64,000 nucleotides of DNA from Streptomyces sp. cg36. GTDB lineage: Bacteria > Actinomycetota > Actinomycetes > Streptomycetales > Streptomycetaceae. How positions within the stretch are numbered: position 1 is the stretch's first letter; every line of letters starts with the position of its first letter. Positions 1-8,898 of this stretch are shown here, piece after piece. The notes beneath the pieces are model-generated. The model worked only from the letters and a program-made list of their open reading frames with translations. It was not told the DNA's origin and ran no database searches. Both the position numbers and the translations under genes were made by a program. The DNA lies in NCBI RefSeq assembly GCF_041080675.1, contig NZ_CP163520.1, forward strand, positions 1,178,001-1,242,000, in the 5' to 3' direction.

Positions 1-594
1 ATGGACGTCTTCCTGGCCGACCGCAAGCTGAACATCAGCCCCGCCTATCTGCGGCCCGGCTTCGCCTTCGGCGGCTCCTGCCTGCCCAAGGACCTGCGCA
101 GCCTGGTCCACGCGGCCCGGCGCGCCGATGTCTCCGTCCCCATCCTCGCCCATGTGCTGCCCTCCAACTCCGACCACCTCCAGCGCGCGGTGGACCTGGT
201 GGAGCGCACCGGCAAGCGCCGGGTGGGCCTGTTCGGGCTGTCGTTCAAACCCGGCACCGACGACCTGCGGGAGAGCCCGCTCGTCGAGCTGGCCGAGCGG
301 CTCCACGGCAAGGGGTACGACCTGCGGATCTACGACGCCAATGTGAGCCTGTCCCGGCTGATCGGCGCCAACCGCGAGTACATCGAGACCCGGCTGCCGC
401 ACCTCGCGCAGCTGCTCGCGGACTCCGTCGACGACGTACTGGGGCACGCCGAGGTGTGTCTGGTCGGGACCGGGGACCCGGCCGTGCTCTCGGCGCTGCC
501 GCACGGTGACGGCCCGCTGCTGATCGACCTCATCCGCCTTCCCGACGCCGACAGGCGCCGGGCCGAACCTGGGTACGTGGGCCTTGCTTGGTGA
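1..594 (+). CDS. AlgD-like GDP-mannose/UDP-glucose 6-dehydrogenase, 3' part
   Basis: This is the C-terminal 197 residues of an NAD-dependent nucleotide-sugar 6-dehydrogenase, which oxidises an NDP-hexose twice to the NDP-uronate. The catalytic-cysteine motif FGGSCLPKD (Cys27 of the visible part) is followed by the helical linker and the C-terminal domain beginning with GLSFKPGTDDLRESPLVELAE. That segment and IYDANVSLSRLIGANREYIE resemble AlgD (GDP-mannose dehydrogenase) more than Ugd, from memory of AlgD. Family members have about 430 residues, so roughly 240 are missing upstream and the ATG at base 1 is only an internal Met. The stop overlaps the TTG start of the next gene. It likely supplies a uronic acid for the exopolysaccharide. 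Confidence 0.88.
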   Translation: MDVFLADRKLNISPAYLRPGFAFGGSCLPKDLRSLVHAARRADVSVPILAHVLPSNSDHLQRAVDLVERTGKRRVGLFGLSFKPGTDDLRESPLVELAERLHGKGYDLRIYDANVSLSRLIGANREYIETRLPHLAQLLADSVDDVLGHAEVCLVGTGDPAVLSALPHGDGPLLIDLIRLPDADRRRAEPGYVGLAW

Positions 595-1849
595 CGCAAT
601 ACGTGAGGACCGGCGGAATCGGCGTGCGCTGATTCTGGTGGAGAACCTGTCGGTGCCGTTCGACCGGCGGGTGTGGCAGGAGTGCACGACCCTGCGCGAC
701 GCGGGCTGGGAGGTCCACGTCATCTGCCCCCGGGGCAGCAAGCGGGACACGGAGGCGGAGGCGGAGATCGACGGGGTGCGGATCCACCGCTACCCGCTGC
801 GCGCCGCCACCGGCGGACCGGCCGGCTATCTGCGGGAGTACGGCACGGCGCTGTGGCACACGGCCCGGCTGGCCCGCAAGGTCGGCCCGGTCGACGTCGT
901 CCACGCCTGCAACCCGCCGGACCTGCTGTTCCTGCCCGCGCTGTGGCTCAAGCGGCGCGGCGCCCGGTTCGTCTTCGACCAGCACGACCTGGTGCCCGAG
1001 CTGTACCTGTCCCGGTTCGACCGGGGCCAGGACCTGCTCTACCGGGGCGTGTGCGCGCTGGAGCGGATGACCTACCGGGCCGCCGACGTCGTGCTCGCCA
1101 CCAACGAGAGCTACCGGGACGTCGCGGTGCGCCGGGGCGGGCGACGGCCGCAGGACGTCTTCGTGGTCCGCAGCGCGCCCCAGACCGACCGGTTCCAACC
1201 GGTGCCGCCCGAGCCGGAGTTGAAGCGCGGCAAACCGCATCTGCTCTGCTACCTCGGTGTCATGGGCCCCCAGGACGGCGTGGACTACGCCCTGCGGGCC
1301 CTGGCGAAGCTGCGCGACGAGCGCGGGCGGACCGACTGGCACGCCGTGTTCGTCGGCTCCGGCGACGCCTTCGACGCGATGGTGGAGCTCTCCGGGCGGC
1401 TCGGCCTCTCCGACCAGGTGCAGTTCACCGGGCGCATCCCGGACGCCGATCTGGTGCGCTACCTGTCCACCGCCGACGTGTGCCTCTCCCCCGACCCGCG
1501 CAACCCGCTCAACAACGTGTCGACCATGAACAAGGTCCTGGAGTACATGGCGATGGGCCGCCCGATCGTCTCGTTCGACCTGCGGGAGGCGCGGGTCTCC
1601 GCCGGTGACGCCGCCGTCTACGCGTCCGCCAACGACGAGGCCGAGTTCGCCGGGCTCATCGAGCTGCTCCTGGACGACCCGGACCGGCGGGCCCGGATGG
1701 GCAAGACCGGTCAGGAGCGGATCGGCGGCGAGCTCTCCTGGCGGAACTCGCAGACCGCGCTGCTCGCCGCGTACACCGCGGCCTGCGGCGACCGCGCCCC
1801 GGTGGCGGCGGGCGGCCGGGCCCGGGCAGGGAAGAGGCCGCGCCGTTGA
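584..1849 (+). CDS. Glycosyltransferase family 4 (GT-B fold)
   Basis: A 421-residue GT-B glycosyltransferase, presumably adding one sugar to the lipid-linked repeat unit on the cytoplasmic face. The N-terminal Rossmann half contains ILVENLSVPFDRRVWQE and a DQHDLVPELY segment. The C-terminal half has the nucleotide-sugar binding E-x7-E type region NKVLEYMAMGRPIVSFDLRE. The chosen start is TTG at 584, which overlaps the dehydrogenase stop by 11 bases; it is the only start that keeps the whole conserved N-terminus. The stop overlaps the next TTG start. Donor and acceptor cannot be told from sequence. Confidence 0.85.
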   Translation: MLGDAIREDRRNRRALILVENLSVPFDRRVWQECTTLRDAGWEVHVICPRGSKRDTEAEAEIDGVRIHRYPLRAATGGPAGYLREYGTALWHTARLARKVGPVDVVHACNPPDLLFLPALWLKRRGARFVFDQHDLVPELYLSRFDRGQDLLYRGVCALERMTYRAADVVLATNESYRDVAVRRGGRRPQDVFVVRSAPQTDRFQPVPPEPELKRGKPHLLCYLGVMGPQDGVDYALRALAKLRDERGRTDWHAVFVGSGDAFDAMVELSGRLGLSDQVQFTGRIPDADLVRYLSTADVCLSPDPRNPLNNVSTMNKVLEYMAMGRPIVSFDLREARVSAGDAAVYASANDEAEFAGLIELLLDDPDRRARMGKTGQERIGGELSWRNSQTALLAAYTAACGDRAPVAAGGRARAGKRPRR

Positions 1850-3213
1850 GCGACGACACCATCCGCCTGGTCACGGTGGGACGGATCCTCCGTCGGCGCT
1901 GGAGGCTCCTCGCCGTCCTCACCGTGCTGGGCGCGCTCGTCGGGTACGGCGGCTCGCTGCTGTTCCCGCCCCGCTACACCGCCTCCGTGTCGGTCCTGCT
2001 GCCCGGGCAGTGGGAGGAGCGCGAGCTCCTGACCCAGGCGGAGATCGCCACCAGCTCGGCGGTGGTGGACCGCGCCGCCGCCACGCTCGGCTGGTCCGGC
2101 GTCAGCGGCGCCGAACTGCGCTCCCATGTGAGCGCCAAGGCCGCCGACGGCAACATCCTCAAGATCTCCGGCACCGCCGACAACCCGGGAAGCTCGCAGC
2201 GGCTCGCCGACCAGGTGGCCCAGCAGTTCGTCTCGTTCGCCGCCCGGCTCGCGGGCGACAGCAGCGAACCGGACACCGCGGCCGGGCCCGATTCCCTGCG
2301 CCAGCAGGTGGAGCAGACCAACCGCCGCATCACCGAGCTGGCCAACGCGGCCGACCCCGGCCGGACCGTGGAGAGCGTGCAGGCCCGCACCGAACTCGAA
2401 AAACTGCGCACCGCGCTGCAAGAGGCCATGAAGAAACTGGACCAGGTGAACCCGGCGAGCAGCAAGGCCGGGATGGTCGTCATGGGGCCCGCGCCCCGGC
2501 CGACCAGCGAGGCCCCACCCACCCGCACCCAACTCCTCGTCGGCGGCGCGCTGCTGTTCCTGCTGCTCGGGATCATCGGTCATCTGACCGCCGCGCGGAT
2601 GAACCGGCGGCTGCGCTCCGAAGGGGAGATCACCACCGCGCTGGGCTCGGCGCTGCTGGGCGCCGTCGACGTGCTCGACGAGCGGTCCGCGCCCCGGCCG
2701 GAGAGCCACGGCCGCCGGGCCGTGCTGCGCCGGCTGCTCGGCACCGACACCCGGTGGGACCTGCCCAGCCCCCGGCTCTCCGGCGACGAGGCGGGCAGAC
2801 AGATCCGCTACCGGCGGGTGTGCGACCGCCTGCGGGAGCGACTGCCCGCGCCCCGGCGGCTGCTGGTCGTCGTCCCCGACGGCGACGAGACCGCCCGCCG
2901 GGCGGCGGCGGAGCTGGTCGCCGAGGCGAAGAACGGCCCTCTGCTGCGGGTGGTGGACGTCACCGTGTCCCAGCCTCTGGTGCCGGACCGCGACACCGAG
3001 TCCGGTGCCGTGGTCGTGCTCAGCCCCGGCAGCTGGACCGCGGACGAGCTCGCCGGTGTCGCGGAGGCGTGCGCCGACGCGGGGCACGAGGTCGTCGGCG
3101 TCGTCGTCGCCACCACGGTCCGGGCCCGTCCGGCGCGGTCGCCCGGCCGGTCGCCGGACGACAGCGCTCCGGCGCTCGCGGTTCCCGGCCACGCGCAGGG
3201 GGGGAACGGGTGA
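1846..3213 (+). CDS. Wzz-like polysaccharide co-polymerase, first copy
   Basis: A 455-residue membrane protein of the chain-length-determinant type. An N-terminal transmembrane helix (about residues 18-36) is followed by an extracytoplasmic, largely helical domain with a Q/E/K-rich coiled stretch (about 145-205). A second transmembrane helix (about 226-246) precedes a cytoplasmic tail. The tail, around PRRLLVVVPDGDETARRAAAELV, is laid out like a bacterial tyrosine-kinase domain but has no Walker A GKS/T and no terminal tyrosine cluster. It starts at TTG 1846 in a TTGA overlap. It probably sets polymer length or couples polymerisation to export together with the following paralogue. Confidence 0.75.
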   Translation: MSDDTIRLVTVGRILRRRWRLLAVLTVLGALVGYGGSLLFPPRYTASVSVLLPGQWEERELLTQAEIATSSAVVDRAAATLGWSGVSGAELRSHVSAKAADGNILKISGTADNPGSSQRLADQVAQQFVSFAARLAGDSSEPDTAAGPDSLRQQVEQTNRRITELANAADPGRTVESVQARTELEKLRTALQEAMKKLDQVNPASSKAGMVVMGPAPRPTSEAPPTRTQLLVGGALLFLLLGIIGHLTAARMNRRLRSEGEITTALGSALLGAVDVLDERSAPRPESHGRRAVLRRLLGTDTRWDLPSPRLSGDEAGRQIRYRRVCDRLRERLPAPRRLLVVVPDGDETARRAAAELVAEAKNGPLLRVVDVTVSQPLVPDRDTESGAVVVLSPGSWTADELAGVAEACADAGHEVVGVVVATTVRARPARSPGRSPDDSAPALAVPGHAQGGNG

Positions 3214-4763
3214 CGACCGACAGCACTGCACAGACGTCGGCCGCGGCTCCGCTGATCGATCTTCAGCCCCTGGTGGTGGCCGTCCGCAGGCGCCGCCGCC
3301 TGTGGGCCACCATGGCGCTGCTCGGTCTGCTGATCGGCGCGGCCATGACCGTCCTCATGCCCCCGCCGCCGACCGCGGTGACCAAGGTGCTCGTCACCCA
3401 TCAGGAGGACCAGCCCAACGACCCCGGAACGCTGATCCGTACGGATGTCGCGCTGCTGGGCACCACCCGGATCGCCGAAGAGGCCCTGCGGGCCCTCAAG
3501 TCCCCCGACAGACCGGAGGACTTCATCGGCCAGTACCACGGCGCCGGGCTGACCAACAACCTGATGCAGATCACCGTGACCGGCGACAGCGACGCACAGG
3601 CGGTGGCCCGGGCCAAGGCGCTGGCCGACGCGTTCGTCGCGGACCACGTGAAGCGCATGCGGGACACCGCCAACGCCGAGGCGCAGGCCCTGCTCGACCA
3701 GCGCGACCGGATGCGCACCGAGCTCGCCCAGGTCAACAAGTCAATCGGGTCCCGCACCCCGGGCAGCGACCCGAAGGCGTCGGCGAACATCGAGACGCTC
3801 TTCGCCCGCCGCGCCGAACTCACCGCGCGGATCACCGACTTCGACGAGCGCGCCGCCGAGGCGCGGACCGGCACGCCCAAGCTCATCGCCGGAACGCAGA
3901 TCGTGGACGCCCCGCGCGTGGTGCGGCACTCCGTGTCCAAGTCCGCGCTCACCAGCGCCGTGATCGGCCTCGTCCTGGGGCTCGTCCTCGGGCTGGTGGT
4001 GGCCTCGGTCGGCGCGGTGGTGGCGGACCGGCCCGTGCTGCGCCGGGACATCGCGGCCCATCTGGGCGCCTCGGTCATCTCCGAGCTGCCCGCGTCCTCG
4101 CGGCTCGGCCGGCTGTGGCAGCGCCGCCGGACCCGGGCGGCCCGCGAACGGCTCACCACGACACTGGCCCGTACCGTGCGCGGCTCCTCGGAACCGCTGT
4201 CGCTGCTGGAACTGGGCTGCGCCCGCAGCACCGGCGCCATCGCCCTGGCCCTGGCCGAGGCGCTGGCGGCGGACGGACCGGTGGCGATCGTGGACGGGCT
4301 GCCCGGGCTGCCGCTCGCCGACAGCGCCGGGCCGGGGGGCCCGACCGTGGTCAGCGGGGAGCGCGCCCGGGGCGGCTCGCCCGAGGAGCGCCGGTTCGGC
4401 GTCGGTTCGGTGGCGCCCGGCGCGACCTGGATCGACCTTCCCCACCTCGGCGCCCGGACCGTGCTGGTCGTACGGGCCGGGCACGGCAGTGCCGCCTGGC
4501 TGCACACCGTGGCGCGGCAACTGGCCGAGCTGGGCGTGCCGGTGATCGGTGTGGTGCTCATCGACCCCGATCCGCGCGACCGGACCGACGGCACGCTGTG
4601 GGACGGGCCGCCCACGGCGCCGCGCGGCCACAACGGGCAGGCCCGGCAGAACGAGGGGGCCGCCTCCCACCCCGTCCAGGCGGTGGGGGAAGGCCGGCGG
4701 CGGACGGAGCGGCTGCCCCGATGGGCCGCGCGGGTCCCGGACAGCGACCAGGAGGCGCGGTAG
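3210..4763 (+). CDS. Wzz-like polysaccharide co-polymerase, second copy
   Basis: A 517-residue protein with the same plan as its upstream neighbour. A transmembrane helix lies near residues 31-50, followed by an extracytoplasmic helical domain with a long charged coiled segment (about 150-220) and a second helix near 247-272. The cytoplasmic tail of about 240 residues has GCARSTGAIALALAEALA (about 336-353) where a kinase P-loop would lie, but lacks the lysine. It is therefore unlikely to be an active BY-kinase. GTG 3210 overlaps the previous stop (GTGA). The open frame continues far upstream, but conserved sequence begins only here. The tail after about residue 455 is polar and probably disordered. 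Confidence 0.75.
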   Translation: MTTDSTAQTSAAAPLIDLQPLVVAVRRRRRLWATMALLGLLIGAAMTVLMPPPPTAVTKVLVTHQEDQPNDPGTLIRTDVALLGTTRIAEEALRALKSPDRPEDFIGQYHGAGLTNNLMQITVTGDSDAQAVARAKALADAFVADHVKRMRDTANAEAQALLDQRDRMRTELAQVNKSIGSRTPGSDPKASANIETLFARRAELTARITDFDERAAEARTGTPKLIAGTQIVDAPRVVRHSVSKSALTSAVIGLVLGLVLGLVVASVGAVVADRPVLRRDIAAHLGASVISELPASSRLGRLWQRRRTRAARERLTTTLARTVRGSSEPLSLLELGCARSTGAIALALAEALAADGPVAIVDGLPGLPLADSAGPGGPTVVSGERARGGSPEERRFGVGSVAPGATWIDLPHLGARTVLVVRAGHGSAAWLHTVARQLAELGVPVIGVVLIDPDPRDRTDGTLWDGPPTAPRGHNGQARQNEGAASHPVQAVGEGRRRTERLPRWAARVPDSDQEAR

Positions 4764-4766
4764 ATC

Positions 4767-6701
4767 ATGTGTGGCATCGCAGGCACGTACCGGTGGCCGG
4801 ACGGGAAGGCCGTCACCGACCGGCTCACCGACACCCTCGCCCATCGCGGGCCGGACGGCGCGGGCCGCTACGGCCATCCCGCGGGGGACGGCGAAGTACA
4901 GCTGGGCCACCGTCGGCTGGCCATCATCGACCTGTCCGAGACGGGCGCCCAGCCGATGGTCTCGGGCGGTCTCGTCCTCACGTACAACGGCGAGCTCTAC
5001 AACGCGCCCCAGCTGCGGGCCGAGCTGGCCGCCGCCGGGGTGCGCTTCCGCGGCACCTCCGACACCGAGGTGCTGCTGGAAGCCTGGCGGCGCTGGGGCA
5101 CGGACTGTCTGCCCCGGCTGCGCGGCATGTTCGCGTTCGCGGTCTTCGACGAGCGGACCGGTGAACTGGTGCTGGCCCGCGACCAGCTCGGCATCAAGCC
5201 GCTGTTCCTGCTGCGGCGCGGCGAGGGGCTGGTGTTCGCCTCCGAGCTGAAGGCGCTGGCCGCCGTCACCGGCGGATCGCTCCAGGTGGACCCGGCGGCG
5301 CTGGTGGCCTCTCTCCTGTACTACTGGGTGCCGGACTCGCGCTGCGCCTTTCGCGAGGCGGAGAAGCTGCCGCCGGGGAGCTGGCTGCGGATGCGGCCCG
5401 ACGGCCGGGTGGAGCGCGGGAAGTACTGGAACCTGAAGGACGTCGCCGCCGAGGGCCGGGAACGGGCCCGCAGCGGCGAGCGGCCGGACCTGGCCGCCGT
5501 CGTCGAGGAGTCGACCCGGCGGCACCTGCTCTCCGACGTCCCCGTGGCCACGTTCCTCTCCGGCGGTCTCGACTCCAGCTATCTGACCGCGCTGGCGGCC
5601 CGCCACCAGCCCGGGATCTCCGCCTACACGATCGGGTTCCGCGCCGAGGACGCCAAGTTCGAGGCGATGCCGGACGATCTGCGCTACGCCCGGCAGGTGG
5701 CCGAGCGGTTCGGCGTCGACCTGCACGAGATCGAGATCGCGCCGAACGTGCTCGACCTGCTGCCCCGGATGACGTACCACCTGGACGAGCCGATCGGCGA
5801 CCCGGCCGCGATCAACACGTATCTGATCTGCTCGGCCGCCCGGGAGGCCGGGGTCAAGGTGCTGCTCTCGGGGATGGGCGCCGACGAGCTGTTCGCGGGG
5901 TACCGCAAGCACCTGGCCAATCTGCTGGCGCTGCGCTACCAGCGCGTGCCCCGGCCGCTGCGGCGCGGGGTGTTCGCGGCCGTGGACCGGCTGCCGGTCG
6001 CCACCGCCCGCCGGGGGTTCCGGTCGGTGCGGTTCGCCAAGCGGTTCCTCTCCTTCGCCGAGCTGCCGGAGGAGACCGCGTTCCGGCGCAGCTACACCAT
6101 GTACGACCAGGACGAGCTGCTCGCCCTGATCGATCCGGACCTGGCCGGGACGGTCGACGACGTCCTGACCGAGCACGCGGACGTCTACGGGGACAACGAC
6201 CTCGACGACTTCGTCAACCGCATGTGCCTGGGCGACGCCCGGATGTTCCTGCCGGGGCTGAACCTGGCGTACACCGACCGCTCCAGCATGGCCGCCTCCA
6301 CCGAGGTGCGGGTGCCGTACGTGGACGTCGACGTGGTCCGGGCGGCGTTCGCCGTGCCCGGCGACCGCAAGATCGTGGGCCGGCAGGGCAAGGCTGTCCT
6401 GAAGGAGGCCGCCACCTCGGTCCTGCCCCGCGAGATCGTGTACCGGCCCAAGGGCTTGTTCAGCGCCCCGCTGCGCGCCTGGATGAGCCGGGACCTCGCG
6501 CCGCTGGTGCGCGAGGTCATCAACGACGGCGAACTCGTCCGCTCCGGGTTCCTGCGCCGTGACGCGCTGGCGCGGCTGGTGGCCGAGGACGCTGCCGGGC
6601 AGCGGGACTTCTCCAAACATCTGTGGCACGTGCTGACCCTGGAGTACTGGTATCGCGGCGCGACCTCCGGGTCCGGCCAGCACTCCCCCGTGACGGCGTA
6701 G
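4767..6701 (+). CDS. asnB: Glutamine-dependent amidotransferase, asparagine synthase (AsnB) family
   Basis: A 644-residue, full-length AsnB-type enzyme. The Ntn glutaminase domain begins MCGIAGTY, so Cys2 becomes the nucleophile, and carries HRGPDG and NGELYN. The synthetase domain has the ATP pyrophosphatase loop LSGGLDSS (264-271) and GMGADELFAGY. AsnB proteins make asparagine, but in polysaccharide loci this family amidates sugar carboxylates. Its place directly behind an AlgD-like dehydrogenase suggests that the uronic acid is converted to its amide (inference). The start ATG lies three bases after the Wzz stop. Confidence 0.88.
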   Translation: MCGIAGTYRWPDGKAVTDRLTDTLAHRGPDGAGRYGHPAGDGEVQLGHRRLAIIDLSETGAQPMVSGGLVLTYNGELYNAPQLRAELAAAGVRFRGTSDTEVLLEAWRRWGTDCLPRLRGMFAFAVFDERTGELVLARDQLGIKPLFLLRRGEGLVFASELKALAAVTGGSLQVDPAALVASLLYYWVPDSRCAFREAEKLPPGSWLRMRPDGRVERGKYWNLKDVAAEGRERARSGERPDLAAVVEESTRRHLLSDVPVATFLSGGLDSSYLTALAARHQPGISAYTIGFRAEDAKFEAMPDDLRYARQVAERFGVDLHEIEIAPNVLDLLPRMTYHLDEPIGDPAAINTYLICSAAREAGVKVLLSGMGADELFAGYRKHLANLLALRYQRVPRPLRRGVFAAVDRLPVATARRGFRSVRFAKRFLSFAELPEETAFRRSYTMYDQDELLALIDPDLAGTVDDVLTEHADVYGDNDLDDFVNRMCLGDARMFLPGLNLAYTDRSSMAASTEVRVPYVDVDVVRAAFAVPGDRKIVGRQGKAVLKEAATSVLPREIVYRPKGLFSAPLRAWMSRDLAPLVREVINDGELVRSGFLRRDALARLVAEDAAGQRDFSKHLWHVLTLEYWYRGATSGSGQHSPVTA

Positions 6702-6717
6702 AAACAAGAGGACTTCG

Positions 6718-8898
6718 GTGAAACAGGTCGTACAGAACTACAAGAGCGGCGAGCTGGCGGTGCTCGACGTGCCGGTGCCCGGATGCAAGCCGGGCGGGGT
6801 GCTGGTCCGCAGCGCCTTCTCGCTGATATCCACCGGCACCGAGATGATGAAGGTGTCCGAGGCGGGCATGTCGATGCTCGGCAAGGCCCGCTCCCGCCCC
6901 GACCAGGTGGCCAAGGTCATGCAGAGCGTGGCCACCAACGGGGTGCCCGCCACCTACCGCAAGGTGATGGGCAAGCTGGACTCCTACACCCCGCTGGGCT
7001 ACTCGCTGTGCGGGGTGGTCGAGCAGGTCGGCGGCGGTGTCGACGACGTGAAGCCCGGCGACCTGGTGGCCTGCGCGGGCAACGAGCACGCGCTGCACGC
7101 CGAGCTGAACTGGGTGCCGAAGAACCTCTACACCCCGGTACCGGACGGGCTGGCGCCGCGCCACGCGGCCTTCGGCACCGTCGGGTCGATCGCGCTGCAG
7201 GGCGTGCGCCGCGGCGAGCCCCAGCTGGGCGACGTGGCCCTGGTCATCGGGCTGGGGCTGATCGGGCAGCTGGTGGTGCAGCTCCTCACCGCCGCGGGCG
7301 CCCGGGTCGTCGGGGTCGACCCCGACCCGGTCCGCTGCGAGCTGGCCACCCGGCTGGGCGCCGCGGCCTGCGGCGACCCCGAGTCCGCCGCCGTGGAGAG
7401 CGCCGTCGCCGAGCTGACCGGCGGCCACGGCGTGGACCAGGTGTATCTGGCCGCCGGGGGCGGCAGCAACCAGCCGGTGGAGCTGGCCGCCCGGCTCTGC
7501 CGGGACCGGGGCCGGGTCGTCGACATCGGCAAGTGCCGCCTGGACCTGCCGTGGAACGCGTACTACGAGAAGGAGCTCGACGTCCGGTTCTCCCGCTCCT
7601 ACGGGCCCGGCCGCTACGACCCGGAGTACGAGCTGGAGGGGCGGGACTACCCGATCGGCTATGTGCGCTGGACCGAGCGCCGCAACCTGGCGTGCTTCCT
7701 CGATCTCGCCGCGCGGGGCCGCATCGACGTGGAGCCGCTGGTCTCCCACGTCGCCGACTTCGACGACGCGGTGGAGACGTACCGGAGTCTGAAGGACGGC
7801 GAACTCAAGGCCGTGGCCGTGCTGTTCCGCTATCCGGGACAGCCGCGGGAGGCGGTCCAGACGCAGGCGCCGGTGGTGGCCGTGCCCGCCGTGAAGGCGA
7901 CGTCCGCTCCGGCGCGGTCCGTGCGGGGGCCGGTGCGGCTCGCCTTCGTCGGCGCGGGCAACTACGCCACCTCGATGCTGCTGCCGCACCTGGCCCGGCG
8001 CGAGGGCGTCGAGCTGTCGACGGTCGTCACCACGACGGCGCTCTCGGCGGCCAACGCGCAGCGCAAGTTCGGCTTCACCGGGGCGACCACCGACCTCGAC
8101 GGCGTGCTGGGCGACAAGTCCATCGACGCGGTGTTCGTGGTCACCCGGCACAGCTCGCACGCCGAGCTGGCCCGCAAGGCGCTGCTGGCGGGCAAGACCG
8201 TGTTCGTGGAGAAGCCGCTGGCGCTCGACGAGGACGAGCTGGCCGCCGTGCTCGCGGCGGTCGAGGAGTCCGGCAACGACCGGCTCCAGGTGGGCTTCAA
8301 CCGCCGGTTCGCCCCGCTGCTGCAGGAGGCCAGGACGCAGTTCGGCGACCGGACCGGTCCGGCGAGCCTGCGCTACCTGATCAACGCGGGCCGTCTCGCG
8401 CACGGCAGCTGGTACCTCCAGCAGGGCACCGAGGGCTCGCGGTTCGCGGGCGAGGGCGGCCACTTCATCGACACGGCGAGCTGGCTGCTCGGCGCCGACC
8501 CGGTGTCGGTGTACGCGGTGGCCGCGCCCGGCAACGAGGACCTCCAGATCGTGCTGGGCTACCCCGACGGCTCCACCGCCACCCTCAGCTATGTGACCAC
8601 CGGCGCGCCCGGCTTCCCCAAGGAGACGCTGGACCTCGTGGCCGACGGGAAGGTGCTGCGGCTCGACGACTTCGTGCGCGCCTCGGTGCACAGCCGCAAG
8701 AAGTGGGTGAGTTCGCATCTGCCCAAGGCCCGGGACAAGGGGCAGAACGCCGAACTGGCCGCGTTCGTGCGGGCCGTGCGGACGGGTGGGCCGATGCCGG
8801 TGCCGCTGGAGTCGCTGGTCGCCACCACCGCGGCCACCCTCGCCGTGCACCGGAGCCTGGCCGAGGGCGCACCGGTGACGCTGGCGGCGGCCCGATGA
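6718..8898 (+). CDS. Two-domain oxidoreductase: zinc-type dehydrogenase fused to Gfo/Idh/MocA domain
   Basis: A 726-residue fusion. Residues 1 to about 370 are an MDR/zinc-type alcohol dehydrogenase domain with the NAD(P) loop GLGLIGQLVVQLL (about 177). Residues 410-725 are a Gfo/Idh/MocA oxidoreductase with FVGAGNYATSMLLPHLARR at the N-terminus and the conserved EKPLALDE (about 497) and GFNRRF. Such bi-domain proteins are common next to heparinase-like and AsnB-like genes in exopolysaccharide loci; the substrate is unknown, presumably an NDP-sugar or a polymer end. The start GTG 6718 is 16 bases after the previous stop and preceded by an AAGAGGA ribosome site. It overlaps the next gene by ATGA. 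Confidence 0.85.
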   Translation: MKQVVQNYKSGELAVLDVPVPGCKPGGVLVRSAFSLISTGTEMMKVSEAGMSMLGKARSRPDQVAKVMQSVATNGVPATYRKVMGKLDSYTPLGYSLCGVVEQVGGGVDDVKPGDLVACAGNEHALHAELNWVPKNLYTPVPDGLAPRHAAFGTVGSIALQGVRRGEPQLGDVALVIGLGLIGQLVVQLLTAAGARVVGVDPDPVRCELATRLGAAACGDPESAAVESAVAELTGGHGVDQVYLAAGGGSNQPVELAARLCRDRGRVVDIGKCRLDLPWNAYYEKELDVRFSRSYGPGRYDPEYELEGRDYPIGYVRWTERRNLACFLDLAARGRIDVEPLVSHVADFDDAVETYRSLKDGELKAVAVLFRYPGQPREAVQTQAPVVAVPAVKATSAPARSVRGPVRLAFVGAGNYATSMLLPHLARREGVELSTVVTTTALSAANAQRKFGFTGATTDLDGVLGDKSIDAVFVVTRHSSHAELARKALLAGKTVFVEKPLALDEDELAAVLAAVEESGNDRLQVGFNRRFAPLLQEARTQFGDRTGPASLRYLINAGRLAHGSWYLQQGTEGSRFAGEGGHFIDTASWLLGADPVSVYAVAAPGNEDLQIVLGYPDGSTATLSYVTTGAPGFPKETLDLVADGKVLRLDDFVRASVHSRKKWVSSHLPKARDKGQNAELAAFVRAVRTGGPMPVPLESLVATTAATLAVHRSLAEGAPVTLAAAR

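Noticed and set aside
1..3. ATG at the left edge as a true gene start
   Set aside because: The catalytic cysteine lies only 27 codons in, whereas the family has an N-terminal domain of some 200 residues before it. The gene is cut by the window edge.
3741..6707. Very long open frame on the minus strand across the Wzz and asparagine synthase genes
   Set aside because: It is antisense to well-conserved genes and its His/Gly/Arg/Pro-rich translation is typical of a GC-rich shadow frame. The same applies to 58519-61962 (minus), 6520-8850 (minus), 46200-49370 (minus) and the long plus-strand frame 37230-41423.
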